Assembly: GCF_900177675.1 (NCBI RefSeq)
Contig: NZ_FXWM01000001.1
Location: 4,349,001 to 4,413,000 of the forward strand
DNA: 64,000 nt
From: Bacillus sp. OV166
GTDB taxonomy: Bacteria > Bacillota > Bacilli > Bacillales > Cytobacillaceae
Reading direction: 5' to 3'
Shown here: positions 7,534-15,952 of the stretch, piece after piece
How positions within the stretch are numbered: position 1 is the stretch's first letter
Layout: every line of letters begins with the position of its first letter
Position numbers and translations under genes: made by a program
The notes under the pieces: model-generated
Database searches by the model: none
The model's input: the letters and a program-made list of their open reading frames with translations, nothing else
Told to the model about the DNA's origin: nothing

Positions 7534-9032
7534 TTACTTTCTTGAAATATTAGTGTCCATCTCTTCCCAACTATAATCTGGTATGGTTGCAATTAATAAA
7601 ATATTTTGGAATACATCTATATCCCAAACAATAATAATATCTTTAGCCTGATACACTTTCTTTATCTTATCGTTGGTTTCATTTTCAAAGTCTAATTCGT
7701 AAATAGCCGCACTTCTATCTGTAATACCAAATAAATTATGTCCCTTTTTAATTAATCTCGCTATCGGTTCATCGACTTGTCGCTTTCCCCATTTACCTCC
7801 ACTAACGTCACGTATCCACAATCCACTTTCGGTGGAAATAACGATCTTATTCTTAAGGATTTTCATATCCCAAGGAACACCTGCATTTGAAGGTATAGAT
7901 ATCGCTTTCCATTTATCTCTGTTTTTCCGAAAAATCTTCCTATCTTGAGTAAAGACAAATAACTCTCCCTTATCAGAGATCTGAACTGTGTGTAGGGATT
8001 CAGGAACCGGGTGTTTTTCCCAACTATCCCCTTGATTTATAGTTGAGTAAACTATTCCGTCAGATAAAACTGCAATGTTATTATTCAAAGAATAATCTAT
8101 GTTTTCAATTTCTTTTTTTAAAGTCAATATTTTATTCCCTTTACTTTTATGCGTTACATTTGACCATATTTCATATGCTGTTGAAACATATAATTCATCT
8201 TTAGTGTTAAACCACGCATATTTTACATACTTGTTTATATCTAAGTCAGTCCATCTTTTTCCATTATTTGAACTGACTCCAAGAAAAGGATGATTGGTTG
8301 TATTAAACTGGGTTGGTTTTCTATCACCCCAAGTAACCAAATATTCTTTCCCTTCTGTGATTCCCATAATAGCCATACCTTTTTTTGTTATCTTAGTTGT
8401 ATTTGATCCTTGATGTAAGGATATCAATCCACCGCCATATGGCACTTTGTGAATCGCACCAATAATTTCACCGTTTTTTGCATCGAAAGAAATTCTTGTA
8501 AAGAGTTTATCTTTGTCAATGCCTACTACGGTTATAGTTGGTTTATCTTCAATAATATTAAGTGTAAAATGATATCCTGTTGCCCAGTCTTTTCCCGGTT
8601 TAAGTCCATATTTATCCTTTGCTATTTTTACTAAGAAGCACTATCAAACTTAATATCATTGTAGGCTATCGTTTGATCCTGACCCGATTGTTTTAACTGT
8701 TCGAATACTGTAATTTTTCCTTTTGAAATACCAAGAAGTAAATATTCATCTGTACCAGGAACAATAAAATTCAAGAACCAATTAAAACGTTTCCCAGTCT
8801 CTCCTCTTGATCCGCCCATCGTCTCGTCAACACTTCTTACTCTTAATAAAGATGCGTTATTATTCCATTCTTTTGCTCGACCTAGACCGAGGTTTATGGC
8901 TTTTTTAAGAGATAATTCCCCCTTTTCTATGCTTATCATTGATGACTTAACTTCTTTTATTTCACTACTCATAAGAGTTAATACTATTAATAATGCAATT
9001 AATTTAAATGCAGCCCTTTTAATGCTAAACAA
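7534..9032 (-). pseudogene. Beta-propeller-like (BNR/sialidase-like) exported protein, frameshifted
   Basis: The first part (9032 to 8631, 133 aa) starts with a hydrophobic signal or anchor (FKLIALLIVLTLM) and contains a segment NWFLNFIVPGTDEYLLLG. It stops at TAG 8631-8633. In the -1 frame the protein carries on without a break: LVKIAKDKYGLKPGKDWATG, then TVVGIDKDKLFTRIS, a PepSY-like stretch, and about 300 aa of blade-like repeats (SSNNGKRWTDL, STINQGDSWEKHPV, STESGLWIRDVSGGKWGKR). The two parts therefore look like one gene of about 498 codons broken by a one-base deletion near 8635. If the shift is an assembly error the gene is intact. Confidence 0.7.
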
Positions 9033-9062
9033 GAAAAACCACCATCCATCCTAAAAACAAAT

Positions 9063-9105
9063 AAAAAACCAGTTTTAACAAAGGTTTTGTCAAAACTAGT
9101 TTTTT
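9063..9105 (-). terminator. Hairpin terminator after the 287-aa gene
   Basis: AAAAACCAGTTTTAAC (9064-9079) pairs with GTCAAAACTAGTTTTT (9089-9104) apart from one mismatch. T-rich sequence follows on the minus strand. Confidence 0.6.
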
Positions 9106-9106
9106 A

Positions 9107-9183
9107 TTCAATAACCTGTCAGCACCGGAGCAAGAAAAAAGGTCGCCGGTAGTGCCCCTTTTATAAACATAAGCAACCAGTTA
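9107..9183 (+). repeat. Two-box palindromic repeat, copy g (diverged)
   Basis: CCTGTCAGCACCGGAGCAAG, a GGTCGCCGG / AGTGCCCC middle and AGCAACCAGTTACTTTAAG keep the spacing and part of both boxes, but the CCGTTAG cores are altered. Confidence 0.4.
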
Positions 9184-9185
9184 CT

Positions 9186-10049
9186 TTAAGTATATTCTTT
9201 CACAAACTTTTCATCTTCCATATCTATTAAGTAAACATCATCATCCTTAACTAAGAACAATTTGCTCCCTCTGCCAACAGCATAATCATATATCAGTTCT
9301 TCTCCAATCTGATTTACCGTTTGAAATTTCTTTCTTCTCCTGTCCTTTAAAGAATACAAGTATACCACTGCCCTATGGTCATAACCATGACTAAACATAA
9401 CTAGATCATTTAAGATAGCAAATGTATGACTTCCTTTGATAGGAACATTACGAATAATCTTATAATCCGTCTTATTTAATGTAACAAGTGGAAAGTCAGA
9501 ATAATAATAGATATTTGTGTCTTTAGAAGTGACATTTAAAGCATAACAATCGCTTATGAATGGAACTTTTCTCCCTGTTTGAATGACAAAATCGACGTAA
9601 TCAAATGTTTGGACTCCTTCATTATCATAACATCTTAAACCTGAATCCATGTTTTCATCGAAATAACTTACCCATATATCAGAATCCTTTGTCGTTTGCA
9701 CATCTTGAATTGCATCATCAAACTCGAACGTTTTTAACACATTTCCGTGAACATCAAATAAGGTACCGTTCCTTAAATACCCCTCTTCCTTGTCGGTTCT
9801 TGCACTAACCAATAACCAATTCTCCTCAAGAGATTGAACAAAATCAAATGCTTCCAATACCGAAGGGAGTTCTATTTTATTTATTTTTCCATTTACAACA
9901 TGAAATACCTTATGCAAGTACCTTCCTTGTACTTTCTGTTCTGTTAATAAAACAATATTTCCGTCAAAATCGACGCTAATTCTATAATCATCCTGTGCAC
10001 CAGCAATATGTCTAACGTTTATATAATGGCTAGCTTTTATGTCATTCAT
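9186..10049 (-). CDS. Cytosolic beta-propeller-like protein of unknown function
   Basis: The 287-aa product has no signal peptide and consists of repeated blade-like units (ISVDFDGNIVLLTEQ, ENWLLVSARTDKEEGYLRNG, TLFDVHGNVLKTFEFDDAI, DIWVSYFDENMDSGLRCYDN, VYLYSLKDRRRKKFQTV). Proteins of this build are frequent in Bacillus as single genes of unknown role. The start is backed by AGGAGG-like sequence shortly upstream. It lies between repeats g and h and ends at its own terminator. Confidence 0.65.
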   Translation of the reverse strand: MNDIKASHYINVRHIAGAQDDYRISVDFDGNIVLLTEQKVQGRYLHKVFHVVNGKINKIELPSVLEAFDFVQSLEENWLLVSARTDKEEGYLRNGTLFDVHGNVLKTFEFDDAIQDVQTTKDSDIWVSYFDENMDSGLRCYDNEGVQTFDYVDFVIQTGRKVPFISDCYALNVTSKDTNIYYYSDFPLVTLNKTDYKIIRNVPIKGSHTFAILNDLVMFSHGYDHRAVVYLYSLKDRRRKKFQTVNQIGEELIYDYAVGRGSKLFLVKDDDVYLIDMEDEKFVKEYT

Positions 10050-10080
10050 TTTTGTTCCTCCTAAAAATCATAACCAACAC

Positions 10081-10130
10081 TTGTTAAACATAAGCACCCG
10101 TTAGCTTAAGTGCACCACTTCACAAAGTTA
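10081..10130 (+). repeat. Two-box palindromic repeat, copy h (right box)
   Basis: TTGTTAAACATAAGCACCCG then TTAGCTTAAGTGCACCACTT and CACAAA form an uninterrupted right box. This is the best local picture of the site that the IS110 copies split after CCGTTAG. Confidence 0.6.
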
Positions 10131-10246
10131 CACCGATTTTAACATATATACATTGAAACTTTTCTTACTCACATTTCATTTTATATCATATAGAGCACCT
10201 CCCAGAACAAAAGGTACTCTATACATACGATTCATTGAACTTCTTG

Positions 10247-10744
10247 TTATTCTTTTCCGCTAAACTCTAAAATATTTAAACCCTCGGATTCTTCTGGTGC
10301 TTCAAAAAAACTAGTTACATGAATAAACACCGCTTCCGTGTCAAAAGCCTCTCTTTCAGGTTGTTCGTTACGCCTTTGTGCAATTTGACGTAAGCATTGG
10401 TCGTTATTTAGATTAAGGAAAATTAGTTGATGGCTTGCATTGACCTCTGATGCCATATCCAAAAACCACTTTCGTAGTTTTTTAGTGTTAGCTGGAAAAT
10501 CCATTACAACATCTGTACCGACACTCAATATGTTTTGGACATGCTTTTTCACCAACGGTTTGAGCTGTGCTGAGAATTTTATATAATCATCAAATGATGC
10601 GAACTGATTGGGGTAAAGAGATGAAAGCCATTCATCCTTAGACAACAGTACCGCATTTTTATCTATCGCCAATTGTTTTGATTTAGTTGATTTCCCTGCA
10701 CCCATTTTTCCACAGAAAAAGTATAGCGTTCCCAATTGTTTCAT
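10247..10744 (-). CDS. P-loop ATPase, small kinase-like protein
   Basis: The 165-aa product opens with the Walker A motif GKMGAGKST at residues 12-20. It continues with LLSKDEWLSSLYP (a kinase-type acidic residue after strand 2) and DVVMDFPANTKKLRKWFLD, and ends with RQIAQRRNEQPERE, an arginine-rich lid. This is the layout of zeta-toxin/chloramphenicol-phosphotransferase-like or gluconokinase-like P-loop kinases, which phosphorylate small molecules. The substrate cannot be told. It stands alone, with no antitoxin-like gene next to it. Confidence 0.75.
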   Translation of the reverse strand: MKQLGTLYFFCGKMGAGKSTKSKQLAIDKNAVLLSKDEWLSSLYPNQFASFDDYIKFSAQLKPLVKKHVQNILSVGTDVVMDFPANTKKLRKWFLDMASEVNASHQLIFLNLNNDQCLRQIAQRRNEQPEREAFDTEAVFIHVTSFFEAPEESEGLNILEFSGKE

Positions 10745-10868
10745 ATTTTTTAACCCCCTTTTAGTTTAAACTTTTTACTTCTTTAGTTCCCATAGACATT
10801 CTCCGCTTATTAATATTTAGATGTTAAGATTTATATCCAATTACTTATTCTACCAATTTCATTTATAT

Positions 10869-10922
10869 TCCTTCTTAAACAAACCTGCTCCGTTAGTTTA
10901 AGTACAACATTTCACAATCTTT
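10869..10922 (+). repeat. Two-box palindromic repeat, copy i (fused form)
   Basis: CTTAAACAAACCTGCTCCGT then TAGTTTAAGTACAACATTTC and ACAA. The left-box loop (CCTGCTCCG) goes directly into the right-box tail, so the middle is missing, as in copies a, k and l. Confidence 0.6.
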
Positions 10923-10930
10923 CTTATGCA

Positions 10931-10966
10931 AAAGAAAAAAAAGCGACCTTCTTCTTGAAGTATCGC
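10931..10966 (-). terminator. Terminator after the 136-aa membrane protein gene
   Basis: GCGACCTTC (10943-10951) pairs with GAAGTATCGC (10957-10966), followed on the minus strand by a long T-run. Confidence 0.7.
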
Positions 10967-10983
10967 ACAAGATATTCAACCTT

Positions 10984-11394
10984 TTAGACATGCTTTTTTA
11001 ATTTATCCGATAACCAAAAAGAGAGGACCATAGCAGCCCAATGTGGGAGAGCAATCATAAACATAAGAATCCCTGCACCTAAGTCGTCTTGTGTAAATAG
11101 ATTTGGAAAAAGACTATATTCAATTGGCTGAAACAACAACACTCCAATAAAGGATGGGAGGAGGGGAATATAAAATATATATCTCATTTTCCCAAGGGAT
11201 AATCTTGTGTTTATAAATGTATAAAGGGGAACCAATAGAATAGCAATCATAATAATTCCGCTTAGGTTTATCCAATTATCGTGGGCGTATAACGTTGTGA
11301 ACCAAATCTCACCCACTAATATATATAGAAAATAGAGCAAACAAAAATACAAAAACCTTAATAAGTATCCTTTAGGTATTTTGAAGTTGATCAT
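10984..11394 (-). CDS. Small integral membrane protein of unknown function
   Basis: The 136-aa product has four predicted membrane segments (about 11-33, 43-63, 72-92 and 108-128). A charged C-terminus (SDKLKKHV) would face the cytosol by the positive-inside rule. There is no recognisable family motif. It is a single gene with its own terminator, between repeat i and the IS110 element. Confidence 0.6.
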   Translation of the reverse strand: MINFKIPKGYLLRFLYFCLLYFLYILVGEIWFTTLYAHDNWINLSGIIMIAILLVPLYTFINTRLSLGKMRYIFYIPLLPSFIGVLLFQPIEYSLFPNLFTQDDLGAGILMFMIALPHWAAMVLSFWLSDKLKKHV

Positions 11395-11504
11395 TTAAAG
11401 GCATTTCCCTCCACTCCAAATAATATCGTCATTATTATATTAATCGAATGGTTCTATATATGGACATAGGAAATATTACCCTGTCAGCAACAATTCCATT
11501 TTGA

Positions 11505-11580
11505 AGTTAATCTGCCAGTTACTTCAATAAGAAAAGCCGCCGAAAATGGCAGCCAGTTCTTCGTCAAAAAGACCCGTTAG
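11505..11580 (+). repeat. Two-box palindromic repeat, copy j, target of the IS110 element
   Basis: The left box (AAGTTAATCTGCCAGTTACT then TCAATAAG), a central hairpin (GCCGCCGAAAATGGC) and the right box core GACCCGTTAG at 11571-11580 are present. The IS110 left end starts at the next base, as it does in copy c. Confidence 0.65.
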
Positions 11581-11800
11581 CCATCCATGAATCGCTAAAA
11601 ACCAGCTCTTCACCACAAAGAATGAAAATGTATTGAATCCGTCCATACTTGTTCTAAGGCTGGGAGAGGAAGGTCGATGAACTATGGTGCCTTAGAGCCC
11701 ATCCGTTAGTCTGACTCCAACGACCACGGTGCACCACAAACTGTCGCTCCCTTACGGGAAGCACTCATGGTAGATTAATCCTAATTCTGATTGTTGCACC
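11581..11800 (+). ncRNA. Candidate IS110 bridge RNA
   Basis: The region lies where IS110-group elements encode the RNA that pairs with target and donor DNA. A first stem, TGAATCGC (11588-11595) with GCTCTTCA (11605-11612), is matched in the relic by TGAAGCG / CGCTTCA, which pairs perfectly despite different bases. CCATCCGTTAG at 11699-11709 copies the core of the target repeat, as expected of a left target guide. Blocks around it are nearly identical in both copies. The exact RNA ends and the loop assignments are inference. Confidence 0.55.
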
Positions 11801-11836
11801 AGCCTCCAATTTATAAGCCTCGAAAGGAAGATTTCA

Positions 11837-13054
11837 ATGGATGTAATCATTGAAAGAGCGTGTGGATTGGATGTCCATAAGGACAACATCACTGCTTGTA
11901 TTATGACTTCGCAAGGAAAGGAGGTTCAAACATTTTCTACTAAAACGGTTTTTCTATTAAAGTTATTGGACTGGATTAAGGAGAATAGTTGTACTCACGT
12001 AGCTATGGAAAGCACAAGTGTTTATTGGAAACCTATTGTTAACTTATTAGAGTCCGAAGGAATCGAGTTTTTAGTTGTGAATGCTCAACACATGAAGGCA
12101 CTTCCGGGACGTAAAACTGATGTTAAAGATGCCGAATGGATAGCCCAACTTCTTCGTCATGGACTTCTGAAAGCAAGCTTCATTCCTGATCGGAATCAAC
12201 GAGAACTGCGGGAACTTGTTCGCTATCGCCGAAGTATTATAGAAGAAAGAGCCAGACAACATAATAGAATTCAAAAGGTTTTAGAAGGTGCCAATATCAA
12301 ACTTGGTTCTGTTGTGTCTGATATCATGGGTGTTTCATCAAAGGATATGCTTCGAGCGATCGCCAATGGTGAAGACGATCCTGAAAAACTTGCAAATTTC
12401 ACTCGTCGTACAATGAAGCGAAAAAAAGAAGAACTAGAATTAGCCCTCCAGGGATATGTAAACCCTCACCAACGTTTGATGTTGAAGACCATTTTAACTC
12501 ACATTGATTTTCTAAGTGAGCAAATTGAAATGTTGGATCAAGAGATAGCACAAAGAGTAAGTTCTTATCAGGAAGATATTGAACGACTCGATTCCATTCC
12601 TGGTATCGCAACAAGAATGGCTGAACAAATCTTAGCTGAAATTGGAACGGATGTTGGAAACCAATTCCCCACCGCAGCTCACCTTTGTTCATGGGCAGCC
12701 TTGGTTCCTGGGCATAATGAAAGCGCAGGTAAAAGAAAATCAAGCAGATCTAAAAAGGGAAATAAATATTTAAGATCTGCATTAACAGAAGCAGCTCAAT
12801 CAGTAAGAGGATCAAAAAACTATCTCGGTGCACTTTATAGACGTACAGCTGGTCGAAAAGGAAAGAAAAAGGCAGCCATTGTAGTCGCCCATGCGATGTT
12901 GCGAATCGCATATTACCTTCTAACACGAAAAGAAATGTATGTTGACTTAGGCGAAGATTATTTTGATAAACAGAGACAAGTATCTATTGTACGCCATTCG
13001 GTTCGAAGACTTGAAAACTTAGGTTATACTGTGACAATTACCGAAGCATCCTAA
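11837..13054 (+). CDS. IS110-family transposase (DEDD recombinase)
   Basis: The 405-aa product has an N-terminal RuvC-like domain with a complete acidic set: D12 (GLDVHKD), E58 (AMESTSVYW), D95 and D98 (GRKTDVKDAEWIA). A coiled middle (about 125-250) follows. The C-terminal Transposase_20 domain has LDSIPGIA, FPTAAHLCSWAALVPG and a serine-rich GKRKSSRSKKGNKYLRSAL, where the family's catalytic serine lies. The length is normal, no stops interrupt it and AGGAAG lies about 11 nt before the ATG, so the enzyme looks active. Confidence 0.95.
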   Translation: MDVIIERACGLDVHKDNITACIMTSQGKEVQTFSTKTVFLLKLLDWIKENSCTHVAMESTSVYWKPIVNLLESEGIEFLVVNAQHMKALPGRKTDVKDAEWIAQLLRHGLLKASFIPDRNQRELRELVRYRRSIIEERARQHNRIQKVLEGANIKLGSVVSDIMGVSSKDMLRAIANGEDDPEKLANFTRRTMKRKKEELELALQGYVNPHQRLMLKTILTHIDFLSEQIEMLDQEIAQRVSSYQEDIERLDSIPGIATRMAEQILAEIGTDVGNQFPTAAHLCSWAALVPGHNESAGKRKSSRSKKGNKYLRSALTEAAQSVRGSKNYLGALYRRTAGRKGKKKAAIVVAHAMLRIAYYLLTRKEMYVDLGEDYFDKQRQVSIVRHSVRRLENLGYTVTITEAS

Positions 13055-13298
13055 TCAATTATTCCAGTTGTGACCGCTTGAAAGAGATGACACAGTTTTT
13101 GCTTGATTAATTGGGACACTTTTTGCCAATTTGAAACGTACATTTTTACATGGAGAGGCATACATGATTGCCTTGGTTAATCAGGCAGACCATTGTTTTG
13201 CTGTTTCAGGAAATTATTTAATGTATGTTTTGGCAGTATATTTATGAATCGATACTCAAGAAAAAAATGTATACAAGCTAATATTTATACATATTTGT
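13055..13298. other. Gene-less stretch with IS110 right end and a short shared sequence
   Basis: The right end of the IS110 element must lie in the first part. ATGACACAG followed by TTTTTGCT at 13087-13103 recurs exactly, inverted, at 15750-15766, and both are preceded by GTGACCG. I see no coding frame worth calling. Confidence 0.4.
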
Positions 13299-13345
13299 GA
13301 AGTTATGCTCGCTGCACTAACGTGGCAGTTTAGTTGAACAAGCAA
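13299..13345 (-). repeat. Two-box palindromic repeat, copy k (fused form)
   Basis: Read on the minus strand: TTCAACTAAACTGCCACGTT then AGTGCAGCGAG and AACTTCACAA. The left-box loop is joined to a right-box tail, with no middle. Confidence 0.55.
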
Positions 13346-13452
13346 AGTGACTCATTAATGTCGCATTTGACCTATATTGTGCAATAAAATTGATTTTTTC
13401 TGATGTATATTAGATAAAAACTTATGACCATAGAATAAATGGTGTTCTAAAA

Positions 13453-13522
13453 AACAAAACCATCCTAGAAAGGATGGTTTTGGAAAATGGACAAGAATTT
13501 TTTATATAACATCATATTCCGA
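13453..13522. repeat. Direct repeat flanking the DUF1657 gene, copy 1 (includes terminator)
   Basis: ACAAAACCATCCT ... GGAAAATGGACAAGA ... ATAACATCATAT matches 13880-13946 almost throughout, in the same orientation. Within it, AAAACCATCCT (13456-13466) and AGGATGGTTTT (13471-13481) form a perfect 11-bp hairpin with a T-run on the minus strand, so this copy also serves as terminator of the DUF1657 gene. Confidence 0.7.
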
Positions 13523-13577
13523 CCGCCAGAAATAGTATCTGGGATATCTTATCATATTTGATAAAGACGCTTACACT

Positions 13578-13784
13578 TTATTGCTGATTGTACTGAGGTT
13601 CTTCCCCTTGAATTTCTTGGAGACGAGGTTCAAGGCTGTCAAGCACGGATTTTGTTTGTTGTGCGGCTTGTTGATAAAGCTGTTTTGCATTCTGGTTATC
13701 GGTTGCTAAAGCAAAAGTTTCAAAGCTTGCTTGTGCACCTTTTAAACTTGCTAAAGCGGTTTGAACATCCTTTCCAACTGTCAT
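13578..13784 (-). CDS. DUF1657 domain protein
   Basis: The 68-aa product MTVGKDVQTALASLKGAQAS and on matches the DUF1657 family, small helical proteins often found with spore genes such as spoVA in Bacillaceae. It contains two helices rich in Ala and Gln and an acidic, Gln-rich tail. Here it is alone; no spoVA gene is nearby. It is enclosed by two 65-70-bp direct repeats, and its terminator is part of the downstream one. The role is unknown but spore association is likely from family context. Confidence 0.85.
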   Translation of the reverse strand: MTVGKDVQTALASLKGAQASFETFALATDNQNAKQLYQQAAQQTKSVLDSLEPRLQEIQGEEPQYNQQ

Positions 13785-14302
13785 TTAAATACCTCTTTTC
13801 GGAATGAAATTGAATTACTAAAGTAGTATGCGGAATATTTATTCGCTTATGTATTGGAGATTTACCAATTTCAACCTAATACAAAACCATCCTAAAAAAG
13901 GATGTAAAGGAAAATGGACAAGATTTTGTTATGTAACATCATATGCAAATCTTAATTAAATATATTAGGCAATAACACAATTTTCAATATTTTGGATGAT
14001 TTATTCCCCCCATAATTTATTAACATTAAGCGGTACTATCTCTTGACCATTTATTTTTTTATGTATTAAAGGGTTTTGGAAGGGGTCGTAATTTCGGCTG
14101 TTATTATTAGAATGCCGTGCACGTATTAAGCACTGGTGAAGGAATTACATAAGTCCTACCTCGAAGATTGAGAAAGGGCTTTTTTTATTTCGCCTAAATT
14201 TGTATATTTTTCCTTTGGTGGAAGAAAACTGAAATATAAAAGATTGGAACTAACAGTAAAAATGAACATAAATTATTGAGTTTTAGGATGGATTAGTGAG
14301 AA
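13785..14302. other. Intergenic region before gerAB-like gene
   Basis: No gene is seen. It contains the DUF1657 promoter, the second direct repeat (13880-13946), and a stretch ending AGAAAGGGCTTTTTTTATTTC near 14170 that looks like the tail of a lost transcription unit without a clear hairpin. Confidence 0.4.
13880..13946. repeat. Direct repeat flanking the DUF1657 gene, copy 2
   Basis: This is the same sequence as 13453-13522, but the right arm of the hairpin is changed (AGGATGTAAAGG), so it no longer forms the terminator. Confidence 0.65.
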
Positions 14303-15397
14303 ATGGAAAAAGAAAAAATTAGTTCCGGTCAATTATTCGTTTTGATTTTTTTGTTTGAAATGGGTACTGCACTTGTACTTCCAATCGGATTTGCATCTGA
14401 TAAAGATGTCTGGCTTTCAGTAATAATTGCCTCTGTTGGGGGAATCGTTTTATTTATACTGTACGATTACCTATTTCGTGAGTATCCAAATCTTCTTTTA
14501 AGTGGGTATGCTCGAAAGATCCTTGGAAGAAATTTAGGCTGGATAGTAAGCCTTGTATATGCAACGCTTTTCATTTATCTCTCTTCTAGAGATTTAAGGG
14601 AAACTGGGGCATTACTAGTGTCTAGCGTATATAGCCAGACTCCACTGTTTGTTATTGAAACGATGTTGATTATAGTAATAATATATGCACTATACAAAGG
14701 TGTAGAAGTTTTGGCTAGAACAGCAGAGCTTTACTTTGTCGTTTTAATTTGTTTTGGTTTATTGGGGAGTATTTCAGTGTTATTATCCGGTATAGCTAAC
14801 ATCGGCAATTTCCAACCAATTCTTGAAAATGGATGGAAACCTGTCTTAGAGTCAGCTTATCCCAATATATTAATGTTTCCGTTCGGTGAAATTTTTTGTT
14901 TCTCAACCATTTTTCCTAATTTAAATCAAACTCAATCCGGAAGAAAAGTTGGAGTTGCAGCATTAACGCTCAGTACCTTAATATTAAGCTTTACTCACGC
15001 TCTTGAAATATCCGTTCTTGGAGAAACTGGTTATAGCACTTCTCCATTCCCTCTATTAAGAATGATACAAAAAGCCCACATAGGAGAATTATTAGAACGT
15101 CTAGATATTTTCGCGATTATTGCACTGATTATTGGCGTATTTTTTAAAATATCTATTTATTGTTTAGCTGCGATTAATATTATATCGGACATATTTAATG
15201 TTGAAAATAAACAAAAGTTAGCAGTTCCGATTGCATTCATAGCTCTTTTAAGCTCCATAATAGAGGCAAGTAATATTTCAGAGCACTTAAAAGAAGGGGA
15301 ATGGGTTATAAAGTTCCTTTTGCCTATATTCTTTGTTGCGATTCCCGTTTTACTTGTTGTAGTTCACTGGATTCGGAAACGATTAAACCTTTTATAA
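14303..15397 (+). CDS. GerAB-type spore germination protein (amino-acid-permease fold)
   Basis: The 364-aa product begins with EKEKISSGQLFVLIFLFEMG, the usual opening of GerAB/GerKB/YndE proteins, and has about ten membrane segments. It matches the family in length. Such proteins form the ligand-sensing membrane subunit of germinant receptors with GerAA and GerAC partners. Neither partner gene is next to it, so it is an orphan B subunit. Only a weak ribosome binding site (GGATGG) precedes the ATG. Confidence 0.9.
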   Translation: MEKEKISSGQLFVLIFLFEMGTALVLPIGFASDKDVWLSVIIASVGGIVLFILYDYLFREYPNLLLSGYARKILGRNLGWIVSLVYATLFIYLSSRDLRETGALLVSSVYSQTPLFVIETMLIIVIIYALYKGVEVLARTAELYFVVLICFGLLGSISVLLSGIANIGNFQPILENGWKPVLESAYPNILMFPFGEIFCFSTIFPNLNQTQSGRKVGVAALTLSTLILSFTHALEISVLGETGYSTSPFPLLRMIQKAHIGELLERLDIFAIIALIIGVFFKISIYCLAAINIISDIFNVENKQKLAVPIAFIALLSSIIEASNISEHLKEGEWVIKFLLPIFFVAIPVLLVVVHWIRKRLNLL

Positions 15398-15494
15398 AAC
15401 TAATCCTGAATCGTGAAGGAGTCTTGGTTATATTTCGCACTAAGGAATTAACGCTTCAAACCATTGACAGAACTAGTTAATGTGATTATTTACT

Positions 15495-15545
15495 ATAGTT
15501 TGTGAAGAATTGTACTTAAACTATCGGGTGCTTTACTGAAACAAG
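15495..15545 (-). repeat. Two-box palindromic repeat, copy l (fused form)
   Basis: Read on the minus strand: TTTCAGTAAAGCACCCGATA then GTTTAAGTACAATTCTTCAC and AAA. This is a right box with its tail; the core is CCCGATAG instead of CCCGTTAG. Confidence 0.55.
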
Positions 15546-15553
15546 GAATAATT

Positions 15554-15610
15554 AAAAAGAGCCTAAATATACAAGTTTTTATACACTACTTGTATATTTA
15601 GGCTCTTTTT
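15554..15610 (+). terminator. Strong bidirectional hairpin terminator
   Basis: A perfect 22-bp inverted repeat (15554-15575 and 15589-15610) with a 13-nt loop, bounded by A-run and T-run. It lies about 160 bp after the GerAB gene and is the only terminator seen for it. Confidence 0.75.
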
Positions 15611-15952
15611 ATATACATAAAACATACTGACTTTTTTATTTGCCAAAAACAGTTTGACTTCGTTTTATAAGAGAATCAAGTTTGTAGTGGCTCCATGTCA
15701 AAGGATATTGGTTTTAATCTAATTTCCATTTAAGTGTATCACATAAATGAGCAAAAACTGTGTCATTTAACTAGACGGTCACACCAGTCCATAAACACCT
15801 CGATCAGGCGCTCCTCTTTTTTTAAAAAATGAATGAGCTGCGTCTATTTAAGTATTGCCATTTTCCGAATCACAGAAGTTAATTTTCATGGTAGCTTAAT
15901 AAGAATTTCTTTAATTGTTCATTCTAAGAGAAACTTGGAATGGAGGATTTTT
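15611..15952. other. Gene-less region with a possible minus-strand gene relic
   Basis: On the minus strand a short open frame near 15765-15830 reads KEERLIEVFMDWCDRLVK then stops, overlapping an ATGACACAG that is shared with 13087-13103. It looks like the end of a lost gene or of a lost mobile element. The plus strand carries the promoter of the DUF3888 gene. Confidence 0.35.

Larger units (their letters stand above)
11581..13080 (+). mobile_element. IS110-family insertion sequence
   Basis: The left boundary is set by comparison with the relic at 5188, which begins at the same sequence CCATCCATGAA directly after CCGTTAG. A non-coding region of about 256 bp precedes the transposase, as in IS110-group elements that encode the guide (bridge) RNA upstream. 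The right end is uncertain: I see no matching rest of the split repeat after 13054, so 13080 is only an estimate. IS110 elements lack inverted repeats and make no target duplication, so the ends cannot be found that way. Confidence 0.75.

Noticed and set aside
7404..7592. 62-aa minus-strand open frame
   Set aside because: It overlaps the 3' end of the propeller gene and a repeat copy, with no ribosome binding site.
8449..8634. 61-aa plus-strand open frame
   Set aside because: It is the complement of the frameshifted propeller gene, whose minus-strand frame continues through it.
10247..10744. Zeta-toxin of a toxin-antitoxin pair
   Set aside because: No epsilon-like antitoxin gene is adjacent and the P-loop kinase signatures are general.
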